NCBI RefSeq assembly: GCF_002776525.5
Contig: NC_045434.1
Span: 111,221,081-111,285,080 of the forward strand
Direction: 5' to 3'
DNA from: Piliocolobus tephrosceles
Lineage: Eukaryota; Chordata; Mammalia; Primates; Cercopithecidae
Length of the DNA stretch: 64,000 nt
Made by a program: the position numbers and the translations under genes. The notes under the pieces were generated by a model. That model was given only the letters and a program-made list of their open reading frames with translations, searched no databases and was not told where the DNA came from. Below, one piece after another: positions 23,151 to 34,800 of the stretch. Numbering within the stretch: the stretch's first letter is position 1; each line of letters opens with the position of its first letter.

Positions 23151-26100
23151 CCAAGTATAAAAACAAAATCTCACAGTGCGTGAGCCAATGTCCTCTCTCG
23201 ACTTCTCAGAGAACAGAAGGGGTTCCTGAGCAGGTAGCCTGGGGGGACACCAGAGGCGGCTCTGGGGCTCCTCCTGCTCTGATGCCACCAAGTGCTCACA
23301 AAGAGCTTCTGCAGTGGGTTGGATTGCTTTTTTGACCTTTAAAATATTATATGTTTAAGGTAGGGGGATGAAGGGGGAATGCCTTTTTTTTTTGTTTTTT
23401 GTTTTTCTTCCATCTTAAAATATGTGTTTTCTAGCATCAAATATAGAGGCTGTGACTAGAAGGCTAAGCCCCATATGCAAGTTCACTGCCCTTCCCTTAG
23501 CTGTCAGCATCAGGACAGGGGAGGTGGGGCCAGCAGACCCTCACTTTCCTGGGCAGGAAGGGAAAGTCACGGGCCCAGTGGCCAGGTAGGGTAGGGTCTC
23601 TCAGTGGAGGACCAGGGCAGCAGGAGAGGAGGCACACAGCAGCACAAAGGAACCCAGGGGCAACTGGCAGCCCTGTCGCCTCGCCTGTTGCCTAGGCCTC
23701 AGAGCCACCACCACGGGCTGGCCACGAGGTGGAGGTCCACCAAGCATTGGAAGCTGAGGCCTGGCTCTCCTGATTGCTCTTCCACCCTGGCTCGCCTGGT
23801 TAGAGGTGTTGGTAGACGGGTGGGTGAGAGTTGGAGGTTATCACTGCCAACCAAGGTCAGGAGGAAAGAAGGGTGAGAAGTGGATGGGAGCTGGGTGCCA
23901 TGCAGGTGGAGCTGAGATGCAGCCCAGCCCACGGCTCCTGACAGGGATAACTTGCTCAGCTCCAGGTTCCTGTCAGCAGCAGGGAAAGGACACTGGGCTG
24001 GGGTTTGGGAGTGCAGACCCTCCCCCAACCTCAGGGGCATACCTATATTTCAAAGGCCCATCTTCGGTCAGAGCTCGCCCTGCAGCCTCTCTGTCTGTGC
24101 CCTCCCCTCCCTGGCTCTCTCCCACTAGTTCCTTCCCTCTTGGGAATGTCAAAGTGCAAGATGCAGAAACCTGGGCAAACAACACAGCCTAAAGACCGGC
24201 TCTGGCTGGCAGCCCAGGAGGTTCTCCCACCCCACTCCACCCCGGGGAGTCAAAGGCCAGGTCAGGAGAAGGTCAGGGCTGAGGGGCTCCCTCAGTCGAC
24301 TGGTGAGGCCAGCTCAGTGCAGGAGGCTGGGGAGAGGCTGGAGAGTGGAGGACGGATGGATGCTGGCTCATGGATGGACGGGGGCAGGCTGTTCAGCAGG
24401 CTGGTACAGTGTTCACAGTGCAATGGCTTCCTTCATGAGGGGAGCCTCTGCTTGGCCTCCCGGATGAACTCTGGCAGGTGCTGGAAGGAGGAGAGGCAGA
24501 GGCCAGTGCTCGATCCCCCTCTTGGCATCACTGGCAGGTCGGGCAGGTCCTGAGGGCAGGGCTGGCCTCCCCTCTGTGCCTGGCAACCAGCACAGGGCAC
24601 TTGGGTGAGCCGAGGGTGTAGACCCTTCAGGCTGTCAGTGCAGACCAGCAGGTCCAGAGGCCGCCTCTTCCCGTCTCTCAGGCTGACACCTTTACGGGAA
24701 ATCAAGCCGACGCTGTCCCGCCGCCCCGTGAACTTCAGGCTCCTCTCTCTGGAGACAGGTCCATGCCTGTCCAGGCTGGGATCCCTTGGCACCAGGCGGG
24801 CCCTCTGGGTGCAGGGTTCTTGCACTCCTCAACGTCCACCCTACTTTCCCACAAACCACAGGCTGATGGGTCCCTGGCCTGGGTGCTGGTATGGAGGGGA
24901 GGGAGAGGAGGGTGCAGCCCCTGAGGAAAGAGGGTCCTGAGCCGGGCTCGCCGGCCTTCCTCAAGCACATGGGAGCCTCCAGGGCTCACAATAAATAGTG
25001 GCAGCATGGGGAGCATCCTCTGGCCTCTCTCAGTCAACGGTCTGCGGGTTGAGACAGAGGGGCCCTAGCCTGGCTGCTCTGGTCCGGTCCTCTTGTGGAG
25101 GGCAGACCACATTCCAGGAGGATGGCCGGGGAGGGGTGGTGGTGGACGCCCCATAATGTCTCCTCCCACGGAGAGACTGTCCTGTGCGTCCAGCTGTGGG
25201 AGAGAAGGAAAGGCTAGTCAGCAGAGTGGGAGTGTGGGGAGGGTCGTTGAGGACATGGGTTGGGAGGTGTGGCATTCCTGTGGGCTGTTGGCGGTGTTGC
25301 AGGCGGGACTTCCTTTCCTCCCTTCCTTAGCCTTTCCAGACACCACAGAGAGACCAGGCGGCTTTCTCTGGCACCAGCCCAGGCCTCTGGCCAAACTGGC
25401 CTCACCTCCTATCTCCTTCTGGGGAGTCAGGGCCTCAGTGGAAGATAACGGGGCCCAGGAGAGGTCTGGGCAGGGCTGGGAAGAGGGGTTACTCCTCAAG
25501 CAGAGGGCTCTGATGAGGAGCAAAGCGGGCACTTGAATGTCTTTGGACCCCTCCTCAGGCAAGGTCATCTCATTGGCCTTGGCCCAGTGAACAAAAGGTG
25601 ATTCCTGCTAACACTAGCAAAGAAGAATCTTTCATTTCCACCTCCACAGCATTCATCAGAGGGGCATCACATACGATGTTCAAGACAGTAGGGCAGAGCT
25701 AGCCGAAGAGGAAGAACTTGGCCCAGAGAGGAAAAGTCTAGAGGTAGTGCCGGGACAAGGAAATTCCCACACTGCCATTTGGCATGCTGACCCCTAAGCA
25801 ACCCAGCCCCTCCTGGATGGGCCGAGGGCCTTGCCTCCTGCATCATCCATGGGAGTCAGGGCCTTGTCCTCTCCTGCTCCACCCCCATCCTGGTCCCCTT
25901 GCCCAGCATCCTCAGGACGCTTTGTTCCCAGAGCAGAAATCCCCTGGACCCCATCCAACAGTTTGACTTTGGACCTTGTGTGGAGCCTCCCTCCCTAACA
26001 TCCACAGGCCCTACTGGGTAAGGAGGGAAGATGGAACCACAGCCTCTGGCTCCTTGCCCATTCCCATGCTCTAGAGGGAAAGAAGGGGAACCATAAACTG

Positions 26101-26879
26101 GACATGAGCCATGATGGGTACAGCCAGGCCACAGGCCCAGCTAAGGCCCAGGAGGGGAGAAGGACCCAGTGGGCAAGTTCCAGCCTGCTGCCCCACCTCC
26201 TAGCTGCTTAGGGCTGAGGTGCTGGTGTCTGCATTTTCTGTGGCTCTGAGTCCCTATCTCAGTCTCTGCCTCTATGTTTCCCTCTCTCACTTCTTCCATC
26301 AGAGCAGCAGTCAGTCTAGGGGCTGGCACTCAATCTCTCCAAGGCCACTGGTGCCTGGCCTGGAGACCACCTTAGGGCTGGACCTGCTGGCCAAGTAGCC
26401 CCTTGCCCCGGGTTCCCTCTCCAATCTTGAAGGGAGGAAAATGAAAGCTTGGGACAGGCCTGAGAATAAGCAAGTGGGGAAAGGAGGGTGGGCATGTAGA
26501 GGGATGGGACAGAGGGCCAAGACCACGGCGAGGGGTTTGGGGGACAGGCGACCAGTGGGAAGGGAAGGGTGTTGTGGCACTGAGCCACCAGCCACCAGTT
26601 CTGAGGAGGCCTGGGTCATTTCATAGTCTTGCCAGTGCCCCAGCTGATCCACTCACCCATCTTAGCCCACCCCACTGACAGGGTAGACCCCAGGATTCTA
26701 GGTATGTTGTTACTGCTGGCTCTTGTCTAAATAGGTTCCCCTGGTTTTGAGCATTTGCCAAATTCCCTGTCTCTCTAGAAGGGGGCCCAGACCTGTCACT
26801 CCACACATGGGAGAGCCCTGCGGCGCTGGCTTGTACTTGGTAAAGAGTGTGACTGGAAACTTGACTCGGCCCCCCCAGC

Positions 26880-27121
26880 TAGTCAGCCAACCAGCCAATT
26901 AGTCAGGAAATCAGCTAGTCGGTTGCTCAATGGGCTCCCCAAGCAACAGCTGGCCAGTTACCAAGATAGTTGGTTGGTTAGTCATTCACCCAGCCAGCTG
27001 GCCAGCCAGTCAGTCAGAGTCAGTCAGTTAGCTGGTTAACTGGTCAGCTAGAGGCTGGTCAGTTAGAGACAGCTGGCCAGGGTCAGTCCGTGAGTCAGCC
27101 CTGAAGCCAGTCAGTCAATAT
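26880..27121. repeat. Degenerate AGTC/AGCC four-base-periodic tract
   Basis: About 240 bp built from CAGT, CAGC, AGTC and GGTC words with a loose four-base period (for example GCCAGCCAGTCAGTCAGAGT). It starts next to the exon 9 polyadenylation signal and lies downstream of it in the gene's direction. Confidence 0.75.
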
Positions 27122-27973
27122 TTATTTCATGTTTGGCAAATGTGGAGAGGCCCTCTCTGTAGTAGAACCCAGGATGGAAAAAGAAACACAAAAAAAGTGG
27201 AAGGCAGTTCCTGCCCTCAAGGGGCTTACAATCTTAGGGATGTGGAATGTACATATACATATAAAATAAGATTAAAAAAATATGAAAACAACATCCAAAT
27301 AAGTGCAAATTGATATACTATTAGCCAAATACAAAAGAGCAGGAGGAACATGACTGAAAGAAGCAGTCAGAAGGTTGTAGAAAGCCAGGAAGGCTTCCTG
27401 ATGGGGTGGCTGTGGGCTTGGGTGGGAGGGGGAAGAAGTGGGCCAGCGGGGGTTGGGGGGGCCAAAGGTAAGGAACAATAGGGTCACAGCTACATCAACA
27501 ATATGGGCAAGGACAACAGGCACTCATCAATGTGCAGGAGCCACAAATGGGAGGGCTACAGAGATGACAGAATTAGGATTTCAAACAACTTCAATAGGTT
27601 CGGGTGATGGGCAGAAACCAACAAGGTGGCTTTAGCAAAGGTGAATATAAACTGCACTTTGGTTAAAAAAGTTAAGTTGTCCAAGTACAGGGTAGAGATG
27701 GTCTGGCTTGACAGAGGTTTATGGGAAACGGAACTAGGGGTTTTAATAGACCACAAGCTCAACATATGACAACAGTATGATGCAGTTGTTAAGAAAAAAA
27801 CTAATGCAATCTTAATCTGCACAAATAGAAGAATACTGTCCATATCAAGGAAGGTAACAGTCCCACTGTACTCTCTCTGAGCTGGTCAGACATCTGGAGT
27901 ACTGTGTCCGGGGCTGGGCGCCACATTTTCAGAGGGACATTGACAAACGAGTGTGTCCAGGATGGTGAGGGGT
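27105..27973 (-). other. CSF1: CSF1 exon 9: alternative short 3' UTR terminal exon
   Basis: Acceptor TGGTTTTCAG precedes ACCCCTCACC at 27973. The sequence that follows matches my memory of the 3' end of the 1.6-kb class of human CSF1 cDNA. The exon runs about 870 nt to a canonical AATAAA. Much of its 5' half is antisense to an L3/CR1-like ancient LINE, and its 3' half contains another old repeat. Using it avoids the AU-rich element of the longer UTR, which would give a differently regulated message. Boundary at the 3' end is approximate. Confidence 0.8.
27122..27127 (-). terminator. CSF1: Polyadenylation signal of CSF1 exon 9
   Basis: AATAAA on the minus strand (TTTATT at 27122-27127), in ATGAAATAAATATTGACTG. 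Cleavage is expected 10-25 nt further on, about 27100-27112, right where the degenerate four-base-periodic tract begins. Confidence 0.75.
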
Positions 27974-28345
27974 CTGAAAACCATATCATATAAGGAACGT
28001 TTGAGGGACTTGGCCATTCTTAGCTTAGAGAATTCTCAAAGGGGACATGGATACCTGACTTGAAATATCTGAGGGCTTTCATGAGAACAGAAGGGAGGAG
28101 CAGTATGGAGGGGGCAGGGAAGCCAGTTTGGCCTCGCATGAGGAAGACGTTTCTCCCAGTCTGACTGGAAGATGGCACGGGCTGTGGCTAGGCAGGGAGC
28201 TGGCCTGGAACTGGGAGTGTGTGACAGTCAGCTGGCTGGCTCCCTGTTGGGGACATGGAGAGGGGCAGTCCCTTTGGGGTGTGACCCAGGGCCAAATGAC
28301 CCCTGAGAGCCCTTCCAAGACTCAGGTTCTATGTCAACATGATCC
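27640..28345 (+). mobile_element. L3/CR1-like ancient LINE 3' region
   Basis: ACTCTCTCTGAGCTGGTCAG, CATCTGGAGTACTGTG, GGGCGCCACATTTTCAGAGG, ACATTGACAAACGAGTGTGT and GGGGACATGGATACC correspond to the widely conserved CR1/L3 3' segment. CSF1 exon 9 overlaps it in antisense. Confidence 0.65.
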
Positions 28346-28833
28346 TAAAAGCAAGGAAGCAGAACTGTCCTCAGCTGGGGAGGAGGGTCAACTGGTGGTG
28401 TGGGGGCGATCTGGCAGGCAGCTGCTGTTGGAGGATCTTGGCAGCCAAGCCAAGAATATAGGGCTTGCAGTGGCTGCCACACAGAGCTACTGAAGATTCC
28501 CCTGGCGGGTAAAGACCTTATAAAGGCCTCATATGAAGAAGGGGGGTTTAGCTGCTCTGAGGTCAAAGATGGCAGCAACCCTAGAAGCCCAGTGCAGAGG
28601 TAATAGTCCCTGGCCTCAGCGGAGGTGGATGGAATGGAGGGTCTAGGGGATAGCTGAGGACCTGGAAAGGAGAGGGTGGCTGGACCTGGCTGGCAATGTA
28701 TAGAAAGGGAACTGGAGAGAGGCAAGGGAGTCAGTGTGGGGGTCTCAGGGGAATTGGTGTCACCAACAGGTGAGGGTGACTGGAAAAGGGTATAGCTAAG
28801 TTTTAGGAGTGGAGATCAAAATCAGAATCTTAC

Positions 28834-28892
28834 CTTAGAATTCCCTCTATACTGGCAGTTCCACCTGTCTGTCCTCATCCTGAGTCAGGGGG
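28834..28892 (-). CDS. CSF1: CSF1 exon 8: C-terminus, stop codon and first 3' UTR bases
   Basis: 59 nt; the stop TAG is at 28847-28849, followed by 13 nt of UTR and a GTAAGA donor. Acceptor GCCTACAG. It encodes the end of the tail, PLTQDEDRQVELPV. Human reads QDDRQ as I recall, so one Glu codon is inserted (GAT GAG GAC). Because the stop codon precedes the last splice, both downstream UTR exons are non-coding alternatives. The stop is only 16 nt upstream of that junction, so nonsense-mediated decay is not expected. Confidence 0.96.
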
Positions 28893-31800
28893 CTGTAGGC
28901 AGAGCACAGCACTGGCATTAGACATCAGCAGGAGCAGGAGAGTAAGGGGACCCCGTAAGTTTACCCCTAAGCCCCACACACGCTCTAGGCCCTCTCAGAT
29001 TGAAAAAAACCAGAACTGTCTAACTCTACGGAGAAATCAGGAAAAAGCCCAGATATCTGGGAAAGGAGAGAGGACCGTCTCTACCCCATCCTGTTCCGCA
29101 GCTCCATTTCCTCAGAGCAAGCAGGAGAGCCCCACCACCACGAACAGCGGAAACAGATGCCAAGCCAGGCCCCCGGTGCCTCCCAGAGCCGCACCTCAAG
29201 CTCTCACCTGCCTTCTGGCTGCTCCAAGGGAGAATCCGCTCTCTGAGGCTCTTGACGGCTCTGAGGACAGGAAAGAGCATCTCACTGAGGAGCCGGGGGA
29301 GGGTGGGGTGACGGTGGCTCCATCCCCAGTAAGGGCTGCCCCAGGTATTTATGAGAGAGTTGCAAGAGTCCTCCCAGCTTCCCAAAAGTGGGGATCAGCC
29401 AGAGGCCTAATGGAGATTTGTGAGGTCTCTCTGCTGATGGTGTTCCCTCTCCTCTCCCCACACCCTTGCAGGCTGCTCCCTATCAGTCCTCCTGTCCCAG
29501 GCTCTGCAGAACTCCCAGTGTACGCCCGCCCTGACACACTCACACAGCACTGCTCTCCTGCTCCAGCTCCCCGCCCGTCTGGATGTCATCCTGCTGTCAG
29601 CCCGAGAATATTCTCTCCAGTTCCCTTCTGCTCCACTCCCTTCCCATTGACCTTATAGCTTGAGCCTTCCCAATTCTCGCAGCAATCCTCAATTTCCACC
29701 TCTCATCCTCTGTGCCGAGCCAGCCCCTATCTCTCTGCGTCTGAAGAACTCAGGCCACAACCGAGCTGTCCCCCTCACCTGCACCCCTGCCAGGCTCTGC
29801 CCTGCCCTAAGGGACGCCCTCTTCTTCCTCATGGGGATCTGCTCACCCGCCGCCTCCGCCTGTAGAACAAGAGGCCTCCGACGGCCAGCAAGACCAGGAT
29901 GACACTGGGCACCAGCAGGTGGAAGACAGACTCCTGGAGCTGCGGGCTGGAGGATCCCTCACGCTGCCTCTCATGGCCTGTGTCAGTCAAAGGAATGGAG
30001 TTAAAACGGGCCAGGGGCCTGGCTGCCCCTTCACTTGCTGGTCCTCCTTCCGGCTCTGCGGGGCTCCTCCGATCCCTGGTGCTCCTCCTGCCCTCCAGCT
30101 CCCCAAGGGGCAGCATGCTGCCCGAGGAGTGGCTTCTGGAAAGCTGTGGCTGAGCAGAGAGGGTGGAGGGGTTGCTGAGGCCTTGGGGGCGCAGTGGTGA
30201 GGTCCTGGGAGAGCCTGGCTCGGGGGGGTCTTTCAGCAGGGCAGATGGATGGTCTGTCTTCTGGGGGGTGTGACTCCAGTCCTGGCCAGTGGGCTTCACG
30301 GGACCCACCCTGGGCAAAGCGGTACCAGTTACATCTGCCAGCTGTTGGCCCTTTGCTGATGCAGGGAGTGGAGAAGATGCTGAGAGGAAGTTGCTGGGTT
30401 TGGCGGGCTCTGCCTGCATGCTGCCCCCTCCTGGCCTGGAGGGGTAAAGCTCTGTCCCTTGGGATACGGGAAGCTCACTGGCCTCTCCAGAGGCTTCTTC
30501 TGGGGCCCAGTTAGTGCCCATTGCCGAATCAAGAATATCCTCCATCCCGGGGTTGAAGGCCCCGACAGAGGGGCGAGGCTGTGGTGAGCCAGTGATGGTG
30601 CTGTCCTTGACAACCGGGGTCTCTGGCGGCTCAAGGCTCTGGCAGGTGCTCCTGGGTGGTCGCTGCTTGGCACTGCCTGGATCCACTGTGCGCAGGGGCT
30701 GCTCACCAGGCAAGAGGGAGCTGCCCTCAGTTCCCTCAGAGTCATCCCAGGTCAAGCCAGCCATAGGGGCCATGGAGGGGGCGAGGGGTTGATGAGGGGA
30801 GACAGAGGCCGGGTCACTGCTAGGGATGGCTTTAGGGTACAGGCAGTTGCAATCAGGCTTGGTCACCACATCTGAAAGAACCATAGAGAGAGGGAGAGAG
30901 AAAGATGGGGAGGAGATAGAGTCACTAGCCTCCAGCACAGCTTTCCTAGAGCGGGGCAAGAGGGGAATATGAGTCTGGGGGGCCTTCATCTCCTAGCTCA
31001 GCCCTGGGGCTGAGAAGAGGATGGGACTAGAGTGGGTGCTCATAACACAGGGAAGGTGCCATATGCAGGGTCTCATGGGCAGTGACAAAGAACAGGGTTG
31101 AGATACACACACTGGGGGTTGGGGAGAAGGAAGATAAGAGAACAGTCCATGCAGGGGTACCCACTGGCCACAGGCCAAGCTAGGGGCGAGCAGCAGCCAG
31201 GTCAGGAGGTTGAACAGTTGCCTTCCAGACCAACACAAGACAACTTCAAGCCCCAAAGACACTGGTTTCATGCATAGCCAGGAGCCACACAGCCACAGCC
31301 ACAGCCACAGCCCCAGGCAGGAACAAGCTGGGGCTAGAATAAAGCCAAGTCTTGAAGGCTTGGGATTGAAGCAACCAGACCAGACTTGGCCACTGGCAGG
31401 TTGCAGGACCCTAGACCCTGCCTTGGGAAGCAAGGTTGAATGTAGGAGGGCATGTGTGGCACGAGACGCAGAGACGAGGACACGCAGTGTACACATGTAT
31501 GCAGCTGAGCCAGCCCTGGGAGTTCCAATGATGCTCAGACTTCAAATCCAGCCTTGTCCCTTGAGGGAACGTCCAAGGCATCCTGGGGACTTCTGGAGCC
31601 AGGGTATCACGGTGATTCGCAGCAGAGCTCCTGGAGCAAGGGCGCTGACTCCCAGATGGGTGTCAGCTGTCTCCACAGAACCCCCCACACGTTCAGCCAG
31701 CCTGCAGAGCCAGTGGGGAAAGCTTCCATACCTACAGGGCTCCCAAGACAGGCTCCCTTTTCCACTCTCTAATCTCAAGGCATCAGCATGATCCTTCTTG

Positions 31801-34800
31801 ACGCTGCCACATGCAGACATAAGTAGGTGTGCATGCACACACATATCAGAAAAGACATGTGCCCAGGACCAGAGGCATGTGAAGCCACATATGTACACGG
31901 AACAAGCACATTCATGCATACAAGAACACAAGTAGCAGCCAGGCTGCCTCCCCAGGGGTCCCTCCAGCTTCACATCTCGCCTCCCAATCCCCATTCCATA
32001 TACCACCACCCCCACACACTTCCTGGCCCCTGCCATGCTTACCTTGGCCGGAGCATTCAGCAAAGCTGTTGTTGCAGTTCTTGCTGAAAATATTCCAGTC
32101 CTTGTCAAGGAGATTCTTTGTTTCATTAAAGACATTCTTGACCTTCTCCAGCAACTGGAGAGGTGTCTCATAGAAAGTTCGGACGCAGGCCTGGAAGGAG
32201 ATCAGGGCCCCCTTTTGTGAGCATGACCATTGGCCCCATGTCTCCGTCTTGTTTGTCAAATTCCCTTGGCCTTTCTCACATCTGTCTTCTTTTTCCCTTT
32301 TGTTTCCTCCCTCCCCTTTCCCCTGGTTTGCAGCAGAATGAGTCCTGAGGTTATGAGATATGTCATTTATTCACCGACCCATTCAGCACATGTTTATGTG
32401 CCAGGCATATGGTAATTATCTGGGAATCACGCAATGAACAAGAGAGAGGTGGTTCCTGGCTGAGTTGGACACTGAGTCCAGCAGGGACTAAACACATTGT
32501 TACAAGTGCAATGAGTCCTATGAAGAAGTACTGGGTCATCCGATGGTGTGCAACAAGGGAAACTAAACAAGTGTTCAGGGAGAATTTCCCCCAGGGAATC
32601 AACTAAAAGATGAGCAAGAGTTAACCAGGAAAGAGATGGGATTCCAGAGAGCTGTCCAGGCTGCAAGAACAGACTGTGCAAAGGTCCTGAGGCAAGAAAA
32701 TGCATGAAAGGTCCAAAGACTAAAAGAAGGCCGGCGTGGCTGCAGCACTACCATCTAGGAGCATGGCAAGAGATGCAAAAGGAGAGAGGTTAGCAAGGGC
32801 CAGGTCTTGAGGGCCTCGTGGGCCAAGCCCAGAACTTTTAGTTTTGTCCACAGAGCAAAGGGAAAACATCTGAAGCGGTGTTAGGGGTGGGCGGTGGCAT
32901 GGTAAGAGTTGAGTTTGAGAAAAATCATCGAGCTGCAGTGTGGAGAAGGCAATGGGGCAGCCACCAGGCCTGTGGGTCCTTTGCTGGCATTGGTGTGTCT
33001 TGGCGGGAGGGCTGAGGAGGTCCCAGCCTGTCTTCTCTGCTGCCTAAGGGGCCCCGGCTTCCTACACCTACTAGAACTCTGAGAAGCTACATCATCCTGA
33101 GTCTTCTCCCCCCTCTCAAGCTGTTCCTTCTGTCTCCTTACCAAGCTCCCCTTCTCCTCCTGATGTCCAAATGCTGCTATCCCTCAGGGTTCACTCCCGG
33201 GCCCACCTCTCCTTTCACACAAGGCCATGCCATGCATGCCCACAGCTTCATCCAGGGCCTAACTGCCACTGAATCACAAATACCAAGTTTTTCCTTAAAC
33301 TGAGCTTCACAGGGAAGAACCATGGGCTTTTCTAAGCTGTGAAGTCCTTGAAGGCATCTCTGCATCCCCCTGGCCTGTGCACAGTCGGCCCTTAAGAAAT
33401 GTTTACCAGATAGGCCAGGCACGGTGGCTCATGCCTCTAATCCCAGCGCATTGGGAGGTTGAGGCAGGTTGATCACGAGGTCAGGAGTTCGAGATCAGCC
33501 TGACCAACATGGTGAAACCTTGTCTTTACTAAAAAGAAAAAAATTAGCCGGGCATGGTGGCACATGCCTGAAATCCCAGCTCCTCGGGAGGCTGAGGCAA
33601 GAGAATCACTTGAACCCGGGAAGCAGAGGTTGCAGTGAGCTGAGATGGCTATGAGTTGGGCACACGTCACTATGCCCAACTTTTTTTTTTTTAGATGGAG
33701 TCTCACTCTGAGTTCCCTCAGGAGCTCCAAATCCCTCCCACTGTCTTCTCCGGAGACTTGATGGGAGCTAGCTCCTCCAGCTTCACCACCCTCTCTCCTG
33801 AAGCCTGCCCCACAGCATTCACACCTGTCTATGGGTGAACATCCAAGGGGGTCATAATCATCAGTGGGACAGCTGCTTAAGATGCAGATTCCTGGGGTCA
33901 CTTTTTTTTTTTTTTTAGATGGAGTTTTGATCTCGGCTCACTGCAACCTCCGCCACCCTGGTTCAAGCGATTCTCCTGCCTCAGCCTCCCGAGTAGCTGG
34001 GATTACAGGCATATGCCACCACCCCGTGCTAATTTTTGTATTTTTAGTAGAGGTGGGGTTTCACCCTGTTGGGCAGGCTGGTCTTGAACTCCTGACCTCA
34101 GGTGATCCACCTGCCTCGGCCTCCCAAAGTGCCAGGATTAGAGGCATGAGCCACCGTGCCTGGCCCTGGAGCCACTCTTAAACCCAGTATATCAGACTCT
34201 CTAGGGGTGTGTCTGGGAATATGCATTTTCAACATATTCCCCAAGTGATTCTTAGGAATCTTAATGTTAGAAAATCACAGATTTAGTACCTGTCTTATTA
34301 AAAATGTTTTCCTGGCCAGGCACAGTAACTCACATTTGTAATCCCAGCACTCTGGGAGGCTAAGGCAGACAGATCGCTTGAGCCTGGGAGTTTGAGACCA
34401 GCGTGGGCAACATGGTGAAACCCTGTCTCTACAAAAAATAGCTGGGCATAGTGGGGTGTGCCTGTTGTCCCAGCTACTCAGGAGACTGAAGTCAGAGGAT
34501 CAATTGAGCCTGGGAGGTTGGGGCTGCAGTGAGCCGTGATTGCACCGCTAAACTTCAGCCTGGGTGACAGAGTAAGACCCTGTCTCAAAACAACAACGAC
34601 AACAAAAACAGAACAAAAAGTCCTCCCTCAATCACATACTCCCTCCAGCTATATCTCTTTTCCTGCCCCCATTCGGATCCAAGTTCTTCCAAAGTGGTGT
34701 CTCTACTTCCTTTCTATTCGCCCTCATCCGGCACCTGTGACACGTTGCCAAATCCAATGGATAATTTTAGCCCTCACCTTGCTTGATTTCTCAACCCTCT

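Larger units (their letters stand above)
23052..25193 (-). other. CSF1: CSF1 exon 10: long 3' UTR terminal exon
   Basis: Strong acceptor (TTCTCTCCCACAG) before CTGGACGCAC at 25193. About 2.14 kb of non-coding sequence that follows the 3' UTR of the 4-kb human CSF1 mRNA closely. The distal 80 nt are AU-rich with several AUUUA pentamers, expected to act in mRNA turnover. An A-rich stretch lies at 23381-23414. Long open frames on both strands here (for example plus-strand 24005-24553) show no protein family and are treated as chance. Confidence 0.9.
25194..28833 (-). other. CSF1: CSF1 intron 8 (to exon 10), containing alternative exon 9
   Basis: 3640 bp when the distal exon is used; 860 bp (27974-28833) when exon 9 is used. 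It contains the L3/CR1-like copy, exon 9 and a degenerate four-base-periodic tract. 25200-26880 is unique-looking GC-rich DNA with no recognisable element. Confidence 0.85.

Noticed and set aside
24005..24553. 182-codon plus-strand frame antisense to the CSF1 UTR
   Set aside because: Several overlapping frames on both strands are open here because of base composition; the minus strand is known UTR.
29829..29846. VSRSP ending of the large minus-strand frame
   Set aside because: These codons lie past the exon 6 GTGAGC donor; the real protein continues SRQEPQ from exon 7.
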